Below are positions 7,601 to 16,400 of a stretch of 20,691 bases of DNA, piece by piece. Origin of the DNA: JARLFX01 sp036404255 (lineage in GTDB: Bacteria > Acidobacteriota > Terriglobia > Terriglobales > Acidobacteriaceae); contig DASWOP010000114.1 of assembly GCA_036404255.1 (NCBI GenBank), positions 1 through 20,691 on the forward strand, given 5' to 3'. The notes below the pieces were generated by a model that searched no databases, was not told the DNA's origin, and saw nothing but the letters and a program-made list of their open reading frames with translations. How positions within the stretch are numbered: the stretch's first letter is position 1; each line of letters opens with the position of its first letter. Made by a program: the position numbers and the translations under genes.

Positions 7601-10444
7601 ACCAGCAACTCTACTCCCCTGACGCAAACGGTTAACAAGGCCACCTCGGTGACCACGCTGAACTCCACACCGAACCCATCCTCTCAGGGCGTTTCCGTCC
7701 AATTCACTGCGATAGTTACCAGCAACGGCACCCGCCCGACCGGCACCATACTGTTTGAAGAAAACGGAACCACGATCGGCACCGCCACATTAGGAGCCAC
7801 CGGCATAGCAACGTGGGCAACGTCTACACTCGGCATGGGCTCCCACACCATCGTTGCGGTCTACCAGGGCGACACCGCCAACGGCACCAGCACCTCACTC
7901 GCGGTAACGCAGAACGTGCTGCCGCAGACTACGATTTCGCTGACGTCGAACCGCAATCCCAGCGTTGCCGGAGCCGCTCTGAGCCTGACAGCCACTGTGG
8001 CGGGCCAGCAGAGCACGATTCCGACCGGCACTGTCACCTTCCAGGATGGAGCCGTTGTTCTGGGTACGGCCGCACTCAATGCGCAGGGCATAGCCACACT
8101 AAGCGTATCTTCGCTTAGCGCAGGAACACATAGCATCGTCGCCACCTACGGCGGCGATGGCTCCAATGCTTCCAGCACGTCAGCCACACTGGTGCAGACG
8201 GTCGATCAGGCAACGACTCAGGTTGCACTCAACTCTTCCGCGCAAACCATAGCGCGCGGCAATGCAGTGACGCTTACTGCGACCGTGACCGGCAATGGTG
8301 CCACCCCTGGAGGCAGCGTAACCTTCATGGATGGCGCGCAGAGCCTGGGCGCTGGCATCGTGAATGCTGCCGGCGTTGCAACGCTTACGTCCAGTGCAAT
8401 CACCGTCGGCCAGCATACGCTGAGCGCAGTCTATGGCGGCGATACCAACGATGCTGCCAGCACCTCCGGCGCTATCGCTTTGATTGTGACGCAGGCATCT
8501 CCCACGTTGCAGATCGCTGCGAATACGAATCCTTCGCTCGCCGGCGCTGCAACCACCTTCACCGCGACGTTAAAGAATGGCGCCGCTACTCCGACGGGCA
8601 CGGTGAGCTGGTTTGATGGCGCCGTCGCGCTGGGCGCCAGCACACTCAACGCCTCTGGTGTCTCCACCTTCTCCACCAGTTCTCTTGCTGTGGGCCAACA
8701 CACCATCACCGGCGTGTACAGCGGCGATGCCAACAATCTGGCCGCAACCTCTGCAGCCATTACGCAAACGGTTCAGCAGATAACCACCACGACGGTGCAA
8801 TCCGGTGCGAACCAGTCTATTTCTGGCTCGATCGTTCACTTCACGGCGACCGTAGTTGGCGGTAGCAGTGTTACCGCTACAGGGACCGTAACCTTCAAGG
8901 ATGCCGCTGTAATCATTGGCACCGGTACTCTTACGGGAGGCACCGCGACGCTGGATATCTCCACGCTTACAACCGGTGTACACACCATTACCGCAAGCTA
9001 CGGCGGCGACACCACCAGCCAGAGCAGCATCTCCCCGCCGTGGACGCAGACGGTTGTTGCTGCCACTACCGGCGTTGCGCTCACCTCCAGCGCTAACCCA
9101 TCGCTCGTAGGCAGCGCAATCGTGTTGACCGCGCGCGTCACCGGCAACGGTCAGGCTGCGACTGGTAGTGTCACATTCAAGGATGGCAACGCTACACTCG
9201 GTACTGTAACGATCAACGGAGGAGTTGCGACCTACACCACGTCGGCGCTGCTCGCTGGCCAGCATACTCTGACCGCCGTATACGGTGGCGATGGCAGCAA
9301 CCAGGCCGCTACCTCTCCCGCATTGATCCAGATCGTGCAGCAGCCCACCACGACAACGCTCTCCTCCAGCACCAGTCCGCTGCTGACGTTGCAGTCCGTC
9401 ACGCTGACAGCAACAGTAACCAACGCTGGCGGTGCGGCAGCAACCGGAACGGTTCAATTTCAGGATGGCACTTCGCCTCTTGGCTCTGCATCGCTGAACT
9501 CAGCTGGAGTGGCCACGCTCACCGTTGCTTCCCTGAGCGCCGGCCAGCACACGCTGAGTGCAAGCTACGGCGGTGACGCACTCAATATCAGCAGCACCTC
9601 CGCTCCCATCACAGAGCCGGTACAACTGCGCCCCACCCTCACATCGCTCGCAGTATCTTCCATGAACGTGACGGCGGGCCAGCAACTCACGCTCTTTGCA
9701 GCAGTGCAGGCTACGGGCCCGGTCTCAGCCTCAGGCATTGTGACCTTTACCTCCGGCAGCACAACCCTTGGCAGCGCAACGCTCTCATCCAGCGGCGTTG
9801 CAACCTACACCTTTGCACCGGCTATCGGAACGTATAACGTAGTCGCGAGCTACGCCGGAGATTCCGTCTACGCAGCATCGGTATCGGCTGCGAGCGGAGC
9901 CATCAGCGTAACCAACACCGCACAGGTATCCCTCACCGCAACTCCGCCTTCTGTAACGATGGCGAGCAAGAAATACAGTGTCATCGCCATCACCATGAAA
10001 TCCATTACCGGATTCTCTGACGTGATGCAGTTGGGCTGCCTTGGCCTGCCGACATCCGCCACCTGCACCTTCAGTTCGGATAGCGTCACCCTCGGCTCCG
10101 CCAGCCAGCAGACCGTGCAGCTCACACTCGACACCGGCTCCCCGCTGACTGCGGGTGGCCAAGCCAGACTGCACCAGCCTGTCTCATCCTCGCGGATGCT
10201 TGCATGCGCTCTTCCGGCCGGTCTCTTCCTTGGCCTGCTGCTGTGGAGCGCGCGCCGTAACCGTCGCTATTTTGGCGGCCTGCTTCTGCTCCTGCTTACT
10301 ACATGCACCATCGGTCTCAGCGGCTGCGGTGCTCTGCAAATCAACGGGACTCCTCCCGGAACATACAATGTCATAGTCACCGCGCAGGGGCTCAAGACCG
10401 GAATTACACAGTCCGTAAACGTAACCCTGACCGTTACTCAATAA
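4631..10444 (+). CDS. Giant secreted NHL-repeat / Ig-like repeat protein
   Basis: A 1937-residue protein. Residues 1-57 hold a long basic N-terminus and a signal peptide core (IALAAIALLAVAPL) with a likely cleavage after APA. An ASH-like/choice-of-anchor domain lies at about 60-165, six NHL repeats at 171-507 (each with I.T.AG.G, GDGG.A, NLYIAD, N.RIRKV; predicted beta-propeller), a second anchor-type domain at about 510-617, and twelve Ig-like domains of about 90 residues (PTGTVTF.DG, AGQHT.TA.YGGD) to about 1760. The final beta domain is interrupted by a membrane hairpin (1857-1899). No catalytic motif is visible; adhesion or matrix binding is likely but inferred. The 4631 ATG has GAAGG only 1 base away; ATG 4643 (residue 5) is an alternative and does not change the signal peptide. 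It probably forms an operon with the beta-barrel gene 10 bases downstream. Confidence 0.85.
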   Translation: MVGFMCFIRLLLGLLQRSFSTSVSIPRNHRSFLGPRRRIALAAIALLAVAPLCAPAQTVFGFPGTTSTGSSTAAVSVPVTFGIDGTISSIRVLTGGIPQMDYVAATGVSTCTVGSSFLAGQSCVLSVKFAPTAPGTRNGAIVLLDSGGLPLATQYLYGVGQGSIVMMVPAIINTVAGNGSWLYAGDGGAATAAQIFLPGGVVVDPAGNIYISDSGNNRIRKVTAATGFISTIAGNGTPGLSGDNGPATSAALNNPTGLTMDGAGNLYIADSSNNVIRKVTVATGIITTIAGTGTLGRAGDGGAATAAQLNAPNGVVFDAVGNLYIADTSNSRVRKVTPAGVISTFAGNGGYSYTGDGGAATSASMNFPWGLATSPAGDLYITDLYNDCIRKVNALGIITTVAGIGNTPGFSGDGGSATQANLITPAGIALDPAGNLYIADSGNGRIRKVSAVTGNISTIAGSGAQSLDGDLGPATFAGIYGPYALTLDGSANLFIADMFHNRIREIYSSQAWLTFTAMRVDRISSPTPQILENDGNAALNITSVQGVQNALGVLNAAVDAASTTCIAGSPVAINGTCIVGAEFAPTETGKLVNGIIAIVSDAVNTPATISVNGEVQSLDPTTTTLTSNVNPASVGANITFTATVKLTSTGTTPTGTVKFMDSTGVMGTATMNAASVATFSTTTLPIGLHSITAVYSGDANSSPSTSNIIIESLKQATSMTLTTSSTPVIAGTAVTFTATVTGGSAVPTGSVIFQDGSTSIGTGVINGSGLATFTTSSLNAGPHTITAAYGGDTNSLAAASVSISQIVKAFTTTTLASSANPASVGASILFTATVTASGNTTSAGTLSGTVTFTDGAATIGTGTLNASGVATLTLKTLPLGTHNITATYGDTTYYATSASIVLAQVVQQATTSILLSSSVNPSIMNISVTFTATVTGTGTAPTGLVTFNEGATVLGQGTMNAAGVVTYTTSTLSAGAHIIVASYAGDVNNGTSNSTPLTQTVNKATSVTTLNSTPNPSSQGVSVQFTAIVTSNGTRPTGTILFEENGTTIGTATLGATGIATWATSTLGMGSHTIVAVYQGDTANGTSTSLAVTQNVLPQTTISLTSNRNPSVAGAALSLTATVAGQQSTIPTGTVTFQDGAVVLGTAALNAQGIATLSVSSLSAGTHSIVATYGGDGSNASSTSATLVQTVDQATTQVALNSSAQTIARGNAVTLTATVTGNGATPGGSVTFMDGAQSLGAGIVNAAGVATLTSSAITVGQHTLSAVYGGDTNDAASTSGAIALIVTQASPTLQIAANTNPSLAGAATTFTATLKNGAATPTGTVSWFDGAVALGASTLNASGVSTFSTSSLAVGQHTITGVYSGDANNLAATSAAITQTVQQITTTTVQSGANQSISGSIVHFTATVVGGSSVTATGTVTFKDAAVIIGTGTLTGGTATLDISTLTTGVHTITASYGGDTTSQSSISPPWTQTVVAATTGVALTSSANPSLVGSAIVLTARVTGNGQAATGSVTFKDGNATLGTVTINGGVATYTTSALLAGQHTLTAVYGGDGSNQAATSPALIQIVQQPTTTTLSSSTSPLLTLQSVTLTATVTNAGGAAATGTVQFQDGTSPLGSASLNSAGVATLTVASLSAGQHTLSASYGGDALNISSTSAPITEPVQLRPTLTSLAVSSMNVTAGQQLTLFAAVQATGPVSASGIVTFTSGSTTLGSATLSSSGVATYTFAPAIGTYNVVASYAGDSVYAASVSAASGAISVTNTAQVSLTATPPSVTMASKKYSVIAITMKSITGFSDVMQLGCLGLPTSATCTFSSDSVTLGSASQQTVQLTLDTGSPLTAGGQARLHQPVSSSRMLACALPAGLFLGLLLWSARRNRRYFGGLLLLLLTTCTIGLSGCGALQINGTPPGTYNVIVTAQGLKTGITQSVNVTLTVTQ
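5141..6151 (+). repeat. Six NHL repeats (beta-propeller)
   Basis: Six units of about 52-57 residues follow each other at residues 171-507 of the giant protein. Each has a GDGG/GDNG turn, an NLYIAD or NIYISD strand and a closing RIRKV/RVRKV/RIREI. Six units fit one closed propeller. The copies have diverged at DNA level, so the array is old. Confidence 0.85.
6488..9915 (+). repeat. Array of twelve Ig-like domains
   Basis: Twelve units of about 90-97 residues, each starting near TTTTL.SS.NPS..G..V.FTATV, passing through PTGTVTF.DG...LGT..LN..GVAT, and ending in L..G.HTI.A.YGGD. They fit the bacterial Ig-like (group 3) domain type. Copies differ clearly at DNA level, unlike the 249-bp repeats at 83-580. 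Confidence 0.8.
10199..10327 (+). other. Coding segment: membrane hairpin ending in lipobox-like LSGC
   Basis: This stretch encodes a hydrophobic segment (ALPAGLFLGLLLWSA, residues about 1860-1874), a basic loop (RRNRRYFGG) and a second hydrophobic segment (LLLLLLTTCTIG) ending in LSGCG, with Cys1899 at 10325-10327. The beta domain then resumes (GTPPGTYNVIVTAQG...). It matches the layout at the end of the Ig-repeat protein at 2-1381. Confidence 0.65.
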
Positions 10445-10454
10445 GATAGGAAAT

Positions 10455-11003
10455 ATGTTTCGCAGCTATTTATCAGTCACCGCGCTATGGATTGCCGGGC
10501 TCTTACTGAGCCCGGCAATTACTGTGGCGCAGGAAATGCCGACACAGATTAAGACCATCGCATATCTTTCAGCCGGCGGCGGCTTCTCTGAATATCAGCT
10601 TAACTACGGCAAGCACGTAGTCGGCGGCGTTAACACCTACATCGATTTCAATTTCACCCAACGCTATGGCATTGAGGCCGAGGGTCGCTGGCTCTTCACC
10701 AACCAGCAAGCCAACGTACACGCCAGCACCAAACTGATTGGCCCGCGCGTTACTGTCTACCAGTCCCATGGTGTGAGCGCCTATGCCAAAGTGTTGGTTG
10801 GTTCGGGACATTTTAATTTCCCCTACAACTATGCCGTCGGCAATTATTTTGTGGTGGCGCCCGGCGCAGGAGTGGACATAACGCTTCGTCACAGACTTAC
10901 CCTTCGTGTCATCGACGTCGAGTATCAGGACTGGCCACAATTCACCTTTGGCGCGCTCCATCCCTACGGTGCCAGCGTCGGCCTCAGCTACCGAATCTTC
11001 TAG
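10455..11003 (+). CDS. Small outer-membrane beta-barrel protein
   Basis: A 182-residue protein with a signal peptide (cleavage probably after residue 25, TVA|QE). The mature part has alternating polar/hydrophobic strands with many Gly and aromatic residues and ends in SVGLSYRIF, a C-terminal aromatic signature typical of outer-membrane barrels. The length suits an 8-stranded OmpA/OmpX-type barrel (opacity/porin-like family). The start has AGG 4 bases upstream. Only 10 bases separate it from the giant gene, so the two are probably co-transcribed; it may help attach or stabilise the giant protein at the surface (inference). A barrel this small is not expected to export a 1937-residue protein. 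Confidence 0.8.
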   Translation: MFRSYLSVTALWIAGLLLSPAITVAQEMPTQIKTIAYLSAGGGFSEYQLNYGKHVVGGVNTYIDFNFTQRYGIEAEGRWLFTNQQANVHASTKLIGPRVTVYQSHGVSAYAKVLVGSGHFNFPYNYAVGNYFVVAPGAGVDITLRHRLTLRVIDVEYQDWPQFTFGALHPYGASVGLSYRIF

Positions 11004-11360
11004 CACCCATTCATTCTTCGCCTGGCGTTTTCAGCGCTTTCGAGCACGAAGGCCTGGCCTGCGTTCTTATGCGAAAACTGCATTTCGCGGGCGTGTATCG
11101 CACTGTTTCCACAGCAAACCAGCTAAGATGGCGAACAAGAAGCGAACATCACACGCATTCTGCGTTGCCAGACGATAAAATGCGCATGGTACACAAAAGT
11201 AAATAGATAACTGAGCCACTCAAATCAGATCTGTGGAACGGAAGGCATGCTCACAGCACCCGGCATCGAAACTGAGATTCAAGGGGAACTTGACGCTCCA
11301 GTAGAAACTGAAGATTGCGTGTCACAGATACTCTCCCCCAATGAATCAAGTGAGGCTTGT
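11004..11360. promoter_or_regulatory. 357-base upstream region of the phosphate transporter
   Basis: This stretch holds the direct repeat at 11131-11148 and a -10-like TAAAAT at 11176-11181 without a good -35 at the usual distance. No clear terminator hairpin with a T-run follows the barrel gene. An in-frame ATG at 11247 would extend the transporter by 38 residues, but its upstream GGAAGG lies only 1 base away and those residues look non-conserved. Confidence 0.4.
11131..11148. promoter_or_regulatory. Direct repeat GCGAACA-N4-GCGAACA, Pho-box-like
   Basis: Two perfect 7-base repeats (11131-11137 and 11142-11148) have an 11-base period. PhoB/PhoP-type phosphate regulators bind 7-bp direct repeats with a 4-bp spacer, and the next gene encodes a phosphate transporter. 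On the other strand the unit reads TGTTCGC. The match is to the architecture, not to the E. coli consensus, so binding by a PhoB-like protein is inferred. Confidence 0.35.
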
Positions 11361-12974
11361 ATGTCCGATGCCGTCGCTGTAGCACCGGCCCCGCCCAAGG
11401 GTTCGCTGCTGGACGCAAAGCTGAAAAAAGCATCTCCCGGCAAAGTGGGAGTGGGCATCTTTGCAGTGCTGGCTTTAGTCGGCGTGATTTATATCATCAC
11501 CAAGCTGACCACCGACCTGCAGACCGTTCATCCCACCAGCATCTTTCCCTTCTTCCTGCTTGGTCTCGCGCTTGTTATCGCCCTCGGTTTTGAATTCGTC
11601 AACGGCTTTCACGATACAGCGAATGCCGTCGCCACCGTCATCTACACTCATTCGCTGGAGCCGCATATCGCCGTTGTGCTGAGCGGCTGTTTTAATTTTC
11701 TCGGCGTGCTTGCTTCCAGCGGTGCTGTCGCCTATGCCATCGTCGGCCTGCTGCCGGTTGAGTTGACGTTGAAAGTTTCCAGCGGCGCTGGCTTCGCCAT
11801 GATCTTCGCGCTTCTGGTCGCGGCCATCATCTGGAACCTTCTTACCTGGTTCTGCGGTCTGCCCGCATCCAGCTCACACACCATGATCGGTTCCATCCTT
11901 GGCGTTGGCATGACGTATCGCTTCATCAAGGGAAGCTCCGGCGTAAGCGCAGTGCATTGGGATACGGCGCTCACCGTGCTTAAGAGCCTGCTGATCTCTC
12001 CGCTCGTAGGCTTCGGCCTGGCCGCGCTTCTGCTGCTTGCGCTCAAAGCCATCGTAACTGATCCGCGCCTCTACAAAGCACCCGAAGGCGATGCACCGCC
12101 ACCGCTTTATATCCGCATTCTGCTGATCCTCACCTGTACCGGCGTCAGCTTCTTTCACGGCTCCAACGATGGACAAAAAGGCATGGGACTCATCATGCTG
12201 ATCCTCATCGGCACCGTGCCCACCGCCTACGCACTGAACCACACCTTCGGTCCAAACCAGGTCCAGAGCTTCGTCGCATCTTCAGAAGCCGCAGTGCACA
12301 CTCTGAGCAGTTACGTGGATACCTCCACCGTCGTCACTGATCCTGAAGTTGAGCTCAAGGCATTCATCGCCAGCCGACAGTACACACCAGCCACTCCGCG
12401 CGCGCTACAGGAGATGGCGAATGACATCTCCCACGAAGCTGCGCTGTATAAGAGTCTGCCCGCAGTCCCAGCCAATATGCAGGCGAACGTGCGCAACCAG
12501 ATGTACCTGGAGAGCGAAGGCCTGCGCCTACTGCCCAAGTATGGCCCCACGATGAATGCAACGGATACGGCAGTGCTGGGTAGCTATCGCAAGCAGCTCG
12601 ACAAATCCACGAAGTTCATTCCCGTCTGGGTAAAGGTTGCTGTTGCGCTCGCACTTGGCCTCGGCACCATGGTCGGCTGGAAGCGCGTCACCGTCACCGT
12701 CGGCGAACGCATCGGCAAAGAGCGGCTCACTTACGCACAGGGCGCTGCTGCCGGCATTGTTACCATGGCCACCATCTGGGGAGCGGATAGCTACGGCCTT
12801 CCCGTCAGTACCACCCACGTGCTCTCATCCGGCGTGGCAGGCACCATGGTCGCAAACAAAAGCGGCCTGCGCCTTTCGACCGTTCGCAACATTGCCATGG
12901 CATGGGTCTTTACTCTGCCCGCAGCCGCCGCACTCTCCGCCAGCCTCTACTGGATCTTCTCTAAGCTCGCATAA
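11361..12974 (+). CDS. pit: Inorganic phosphate transporter, PiT family
   Basis: A 537-residue inner-membrane protein that would import phosphate (as metal-phosphate in bacterial Pit proteins) driven by the proton gradient. The family signatures are clear: FVNGFHDTANAVAT at residues 79-92, PASSSHTMIGSILG around 168-181, FFHGSNDGQKGMG at 264-276 and PVSTTHVLSSGVAGTMVA at 481-498. These represent the two inverted halves of the PiT fold. Between them lies a soluble loop of about 120 residues (about 295-420), as in E. coli PitA. The start at 11361 is preferred over 11247 because GAGG lies 5 bases upstream. It is convergent with the DUF1641 gene, with a 23-base gap. Regulation by phosphate is possible from the direct repeat upstream. 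Confidence 0.93.
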   Translation: MSDAVAVAPAPPKGSLLDAKLKKASPGKVGVGIFAVLALVGVIYIITKLTTDLQTVHPTSIFPFFLLGLALVIALGFEFVNGFHDTANAVATVIYTHSLEPHIAVVLSGCFNFLGVLASSGAVAYAIVGLLPVELTLKVSSGAGFAMIFALLVAAIIWNLLTWFCGLPASSSHTMIGSILGVGMTYRFIKGSSGVSAVHWDTALTVLKSLLISPLVGFGLAALLLLALKAIVTDPRLYKAPEGDAPPPLYIRILLILTCTGVSFFHGSNDGQKGMGLIMLILIGTVPTAYALNHTFGPNQVQSFVASSEAAVHTLSSYVDTSTVVTDPEVELKAFIASRQYTPATPRALQEMANDISHEAALYKSLPAVPANMQANVRNQMYLESEGLRLLPKYGPTMNATDTAVLGSYRKQLDKSTKFIPVWVKVAVALALGLGTMVGWKRVTVTVGERIGKERLTYAQGAAAGIVTMATIWGADSYGLPVSTTHVLSSGVAGTMVANKSGLRLSTVRNIAMAWVFTLPAAAALSASLYWIFSKLA

Positions 12975-12997
12975 AACTATCTCACCGTAGTGAATGA

Positions 12998-13441
12998 TTA
13001 ACGCTTGCTGGAGCGTCCCATCGCAGCCAGTAGCGCGGCCATCAGTCCAAGGCCGCGGCGACCTTCTTCGCTGCGCATGGTGCGGAATATCTGCCAGAGC
13101 GATGGTGGCCGCTGTGAACGCGATGCATCCGCTGTTGCCAGTGCGGTCTGCAACGAGTCGGGATCGAGGTTGCCAAGCAACTGCGCCAGTAAGAGTGCGT
13201 TGCGAATTGCATTGGTGCTTTCCGATCGAGATCCATACTCCGCGAGTTTGCCGAAGATCGCATTCTTACTGCCCACCGCACCGTGGATCATGTCCAGCAA
13301 GCCCTGTTTATGCGCCTCTTCCAGCACATCGAAAGCCACTAACAGCGCCTCAGCGTGTTGCAAGGGTGCGGCATCCAGCCTGCGCTGCAACTCCTGCCTC
13401 GGATCAACTTTTTTCGGTAACGCAGTGATCGGATTCGCCAT
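12998..13441 (-). CDS. DUF1641 protein associated with formate dehydrogenase
   Basis: A 147-residue helical protein with a DUF1641-like core (GLLDMIHGAVGSKNAIFGKL ... NALLLAQLLGNLDPDSLQ), followed by a Gly/Ala-rich hydrophobic C-terminus (RRGLGLMAALLAAMG). DUF1641 proteins (for example YrhD of Bacillus subtilis) are commonly encoded next to NuoG-like formate dehydrogenase alpha subunits, as here. Their function is not established; an accessory or partner subunit is likely. The start at 13441 has AGAAGG close upstream and begins MANPITALPKK. The frame continues upstream to 13525, but that part overlaps the end of the dehydrogenase gene. Only 13 bases separate the two genes, so they form an operon. 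Confidence 0.8.
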   Translation of the reverse strand: MANPITALPKKVDPRQELQRRLDAAPLQHAEALLVAFDVLEEAHKQGLLDMIHGAVGSKNAIFGKLAEYGSRSESTNAIRNALLLAQLLGNLDPDSLQTALATADASRSQRPPSLWQIFRTMRSEEGRRGLGLMAALLAAMGRSSKR

Positions 13442-13454
13442 TGGCCTTCTCTTT

Positions 13455-16400
13455 CTACGTGGTCTTGCTTTCGATCTGCACCAGCTTGTCACCCGCACGT
13501 GTGCCCGGCACATAATAATCATCACGCGCCCACTTGCGTTCTACTTCCACACCCGTCTGCGGCGTACGGCTTCCGTTACGGAAGTTCTCCCACGGCAGCG
13601 GATTCTTTCCCTGCTCCGGCAGCACGATCATCTGCACCGACAGTTCCTTGAACGCCGGTGTATGCGTCGCGCGATCCGTATGCGAACTGGTCATCTTGTT
13701 CACCGGCTCCAGCACAGAGTTCATCGGCATATAAAGCTGCTTGCCTTCTACCCGCGTACTGATAAGCACCTGCACCTTCACCTGTCCCCACGGCGAGCGC
13801 AGTTGCACGTAGCGCCCGTCCGTCAACCCGCGCTCCTCTGCAAGCTCGGGCGAAACCTCCAGAAACGTCTGCGGCGTCATCCGCTTAATGCCTTCGCTGC
13901 GATAGGTCATGCTTCCTTGCTCAAAATGCTCCAACAACCGGCCATTATTGAGATGCAGATCAAACTCACTGTTCGTCTCTTCACAGGGCTCGATCCAGGC
14001 AACAGGAAAGAAATTCGCCTTGCCGTCCGGCGTCGGAAATTTTTCGGTATAGAGCAGTGGCGTGTCCGTTCCGTCCGCGGCAACAGGCCACTGCAGCGAC
14101 TTGTACCCCTCCAGCCGCTCGTAGTTCACGCCTGCGAAAAGCGGCGTCAGCGAAGCGACTTCATCCATAATTTCGCTTGGATGCCCATACTTCCACTTCG
14201 CGCCCAGCCGGTTTGCGATGAGCTGAATAATCTCCCAATCCGGCTTCGAATCTCCCAGCGGATCGAGCGCCTTGTAGATGCGCTGGATACGGCGCTCCGT
14301 GCTGGTAAACGTTCCGTCCTTCTCCAGCGAAGGCGACGCCGGCAAAATCACATCCGCATAGCGCGCCGTCTCCGAATAGTTCACGTCCTGCACTACCAGA
14401 AAGTCCACGCTGCGCATCGCGCGCTCCACATCGTTGGCGTTGGCATCGGAAGTGATCGTGTCCTCGCCCTTGATATAGAGAGACTTTAGCTTGCCATCGT
14501 GAATCGCCTGGATCATCTCATGGTTGTCGAGGCCCTTCGTCGTGGGCAACGCAACACCATACGCCGCTTCAAACTTCACGCGCACGTTCTCGTCATCCAC
14601 CTTCTGATAGCCGGGAAAGATATTCGGCATCGAGCCAAAGTCGCTGGCGCCCTGCACGTTGTTATGTCCGCGCAACGGATACGCACCCGCGCCTGGTCGC
14701 ATGTAATTGCCTGACAACAGCAGCAGGTTCGATATCGCCGTAGAAGTATCTGAGCCGCCGCAATGCTGCGTCACACCCATCGCCCACAGGATGCACGTGC
14801 CATCCGCGCGCGCAATCTCCTGCGCAATCGCAACGATGTGCGCTGCGGCAACGCCGGTCACGCTCTCCGCATACTCCAGCGTGAAAGGCTCCAGCGAGCG
14901 CTTGTAATCTTCAAACTTATTCACCCACTTCTCAACGAAATCCATCTTCGCCATGTCGTGGTCAATCAGGTAGCGCGCCACAGCGTTCACCCATACCGGA
15001 TCGGTCGAAGGCTTCGGGCGAATGAACAGGTCAGCGCGCTCTGCCATCTCGTGCTTGCGCAGGTCGGCAACGATCAACCGCTGACCGCGCAATTTGTGCG
15101 AACGCTTCACGCGCGTAGCCAGCACCGGATGGCTCTCCGCCGTATTGGATCCAACAATCAGCACCAGTCCTGCTTTTTCAATGTCCGCAATCGAGCCCGC
15201 GTCTCCGCCATACGCCACCGTGCGCTGCAGCCCCATCGTCGCCGGCGTCTGGCAATAGCGCGAGCAGTTATCGATATTGTTCGTACCGACCACCGCCCTC
15301 GCCAACTTCTGCATCAGGTAGCTCTCTTCATTCGTGCACTTTGACGATGCAATGAACGCCAGCGCATCCGGCCCATGCTCTGCTTTAATCTGCGAGAATT
15401 TTTCCGCAATCAGCGTAAGCGCCTCGTCCCATGAAGCCTCCACAAAGCTATCGCCTTTGCGGATAAGCGGCTTGTGCAGCCGGTCCTCAGCATTCACATA
15501 GTCCCACGCGAACTTACCCTTCACGCATGTCGAGATTCCATTCGCTGGTCCCGGCCCCGGTTCGACCTTCAGAATGTGGCGGTCGCGCGTCCACACATCA
15601 AAGCTGCAACCCACGCCGCAGTACGTGCACACCGTCTTGGTCTTCTTCACCCGCAACTCACGCATGTCGGCTTCTATGTCAGATACCGTAAGGATCGGCC
15701 CAAACCCTGTCGTGGGCTCCACATCCTTCACCACCTGGATCATGTCGTTCAGCGTCTTCGGCGACATATCCGTGAAGTATCCCGCGTGCCCAATCATCGA
15801 CTTCTCCATCAGCGCATTGCACGGGCACACACTCACGCAGTGTCCGCAGGAGACGCAGCTGGAGCCAGCAATCTGCTCTGTGCCATCCCACAGCACGCGC
15901 GGATGCTCTGACTCCCAATTGATCGTTAGAGTCTCGTTCACCTGCACATTCTGGCACGCCTCCACACAGCGCCCGCACAGAATGCACTGGTCCGGGTCGT
16001 AGCGATAGAACGGATTGGAGAGGTCCTGCTCAAACGGCTTCGGCTTATACGGACGCACCTGGTGCACCACGCCCATCTCGGCTGTAGTGTTGTGAATCGT
16101 GCAATTCTGATTATTGTTGTCGCAGACCGTGCAGTAGAGTTCGTGATTCTGCAGCACGCGGTCAAACGCCTCCCGCTGCGCTGCGGCTACCTGTTTCCCC
16201 ACCGTCGCAACCTGCATCATAGAGGAAAGAGTTGTAGCGCATGCGCGGGCCAGCTTGCCGTCTACTTCCACCATGCACGTATCGCAGGTACCAATCGGGC
16301 CCAGTTGCTTGTGATAACAAACTTGCGGAACAGGCGCGGCACCATGCAATTTCTTAAGACGGTTTACAGCATCGATCAGCAGCTCGCCTTCAAAGCCAGA

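Noticed and set aside
12975..12997. Terminator between the phosphate transporter and the DUF1641 gene
   Set aside because: Only a 4-bp TCAC/GTGA stem and no T-run are visible in the 23-base gap, too little to call.
13005..14489. Open frame of 494 codons on the plus strand
   Set aside because: Antisense to the DUF1641 and formate dehydrogenase genes; basic, low-complexity composition and no recognisable domain.
15249..15257. Possible selenocysteine (in-frame UGA) at the formate dehydrogenase active site
   Set aside because: The active-site position is an ordinary Cys codon in SRYCQTPA, and no in-frame stop interrupts the gene.
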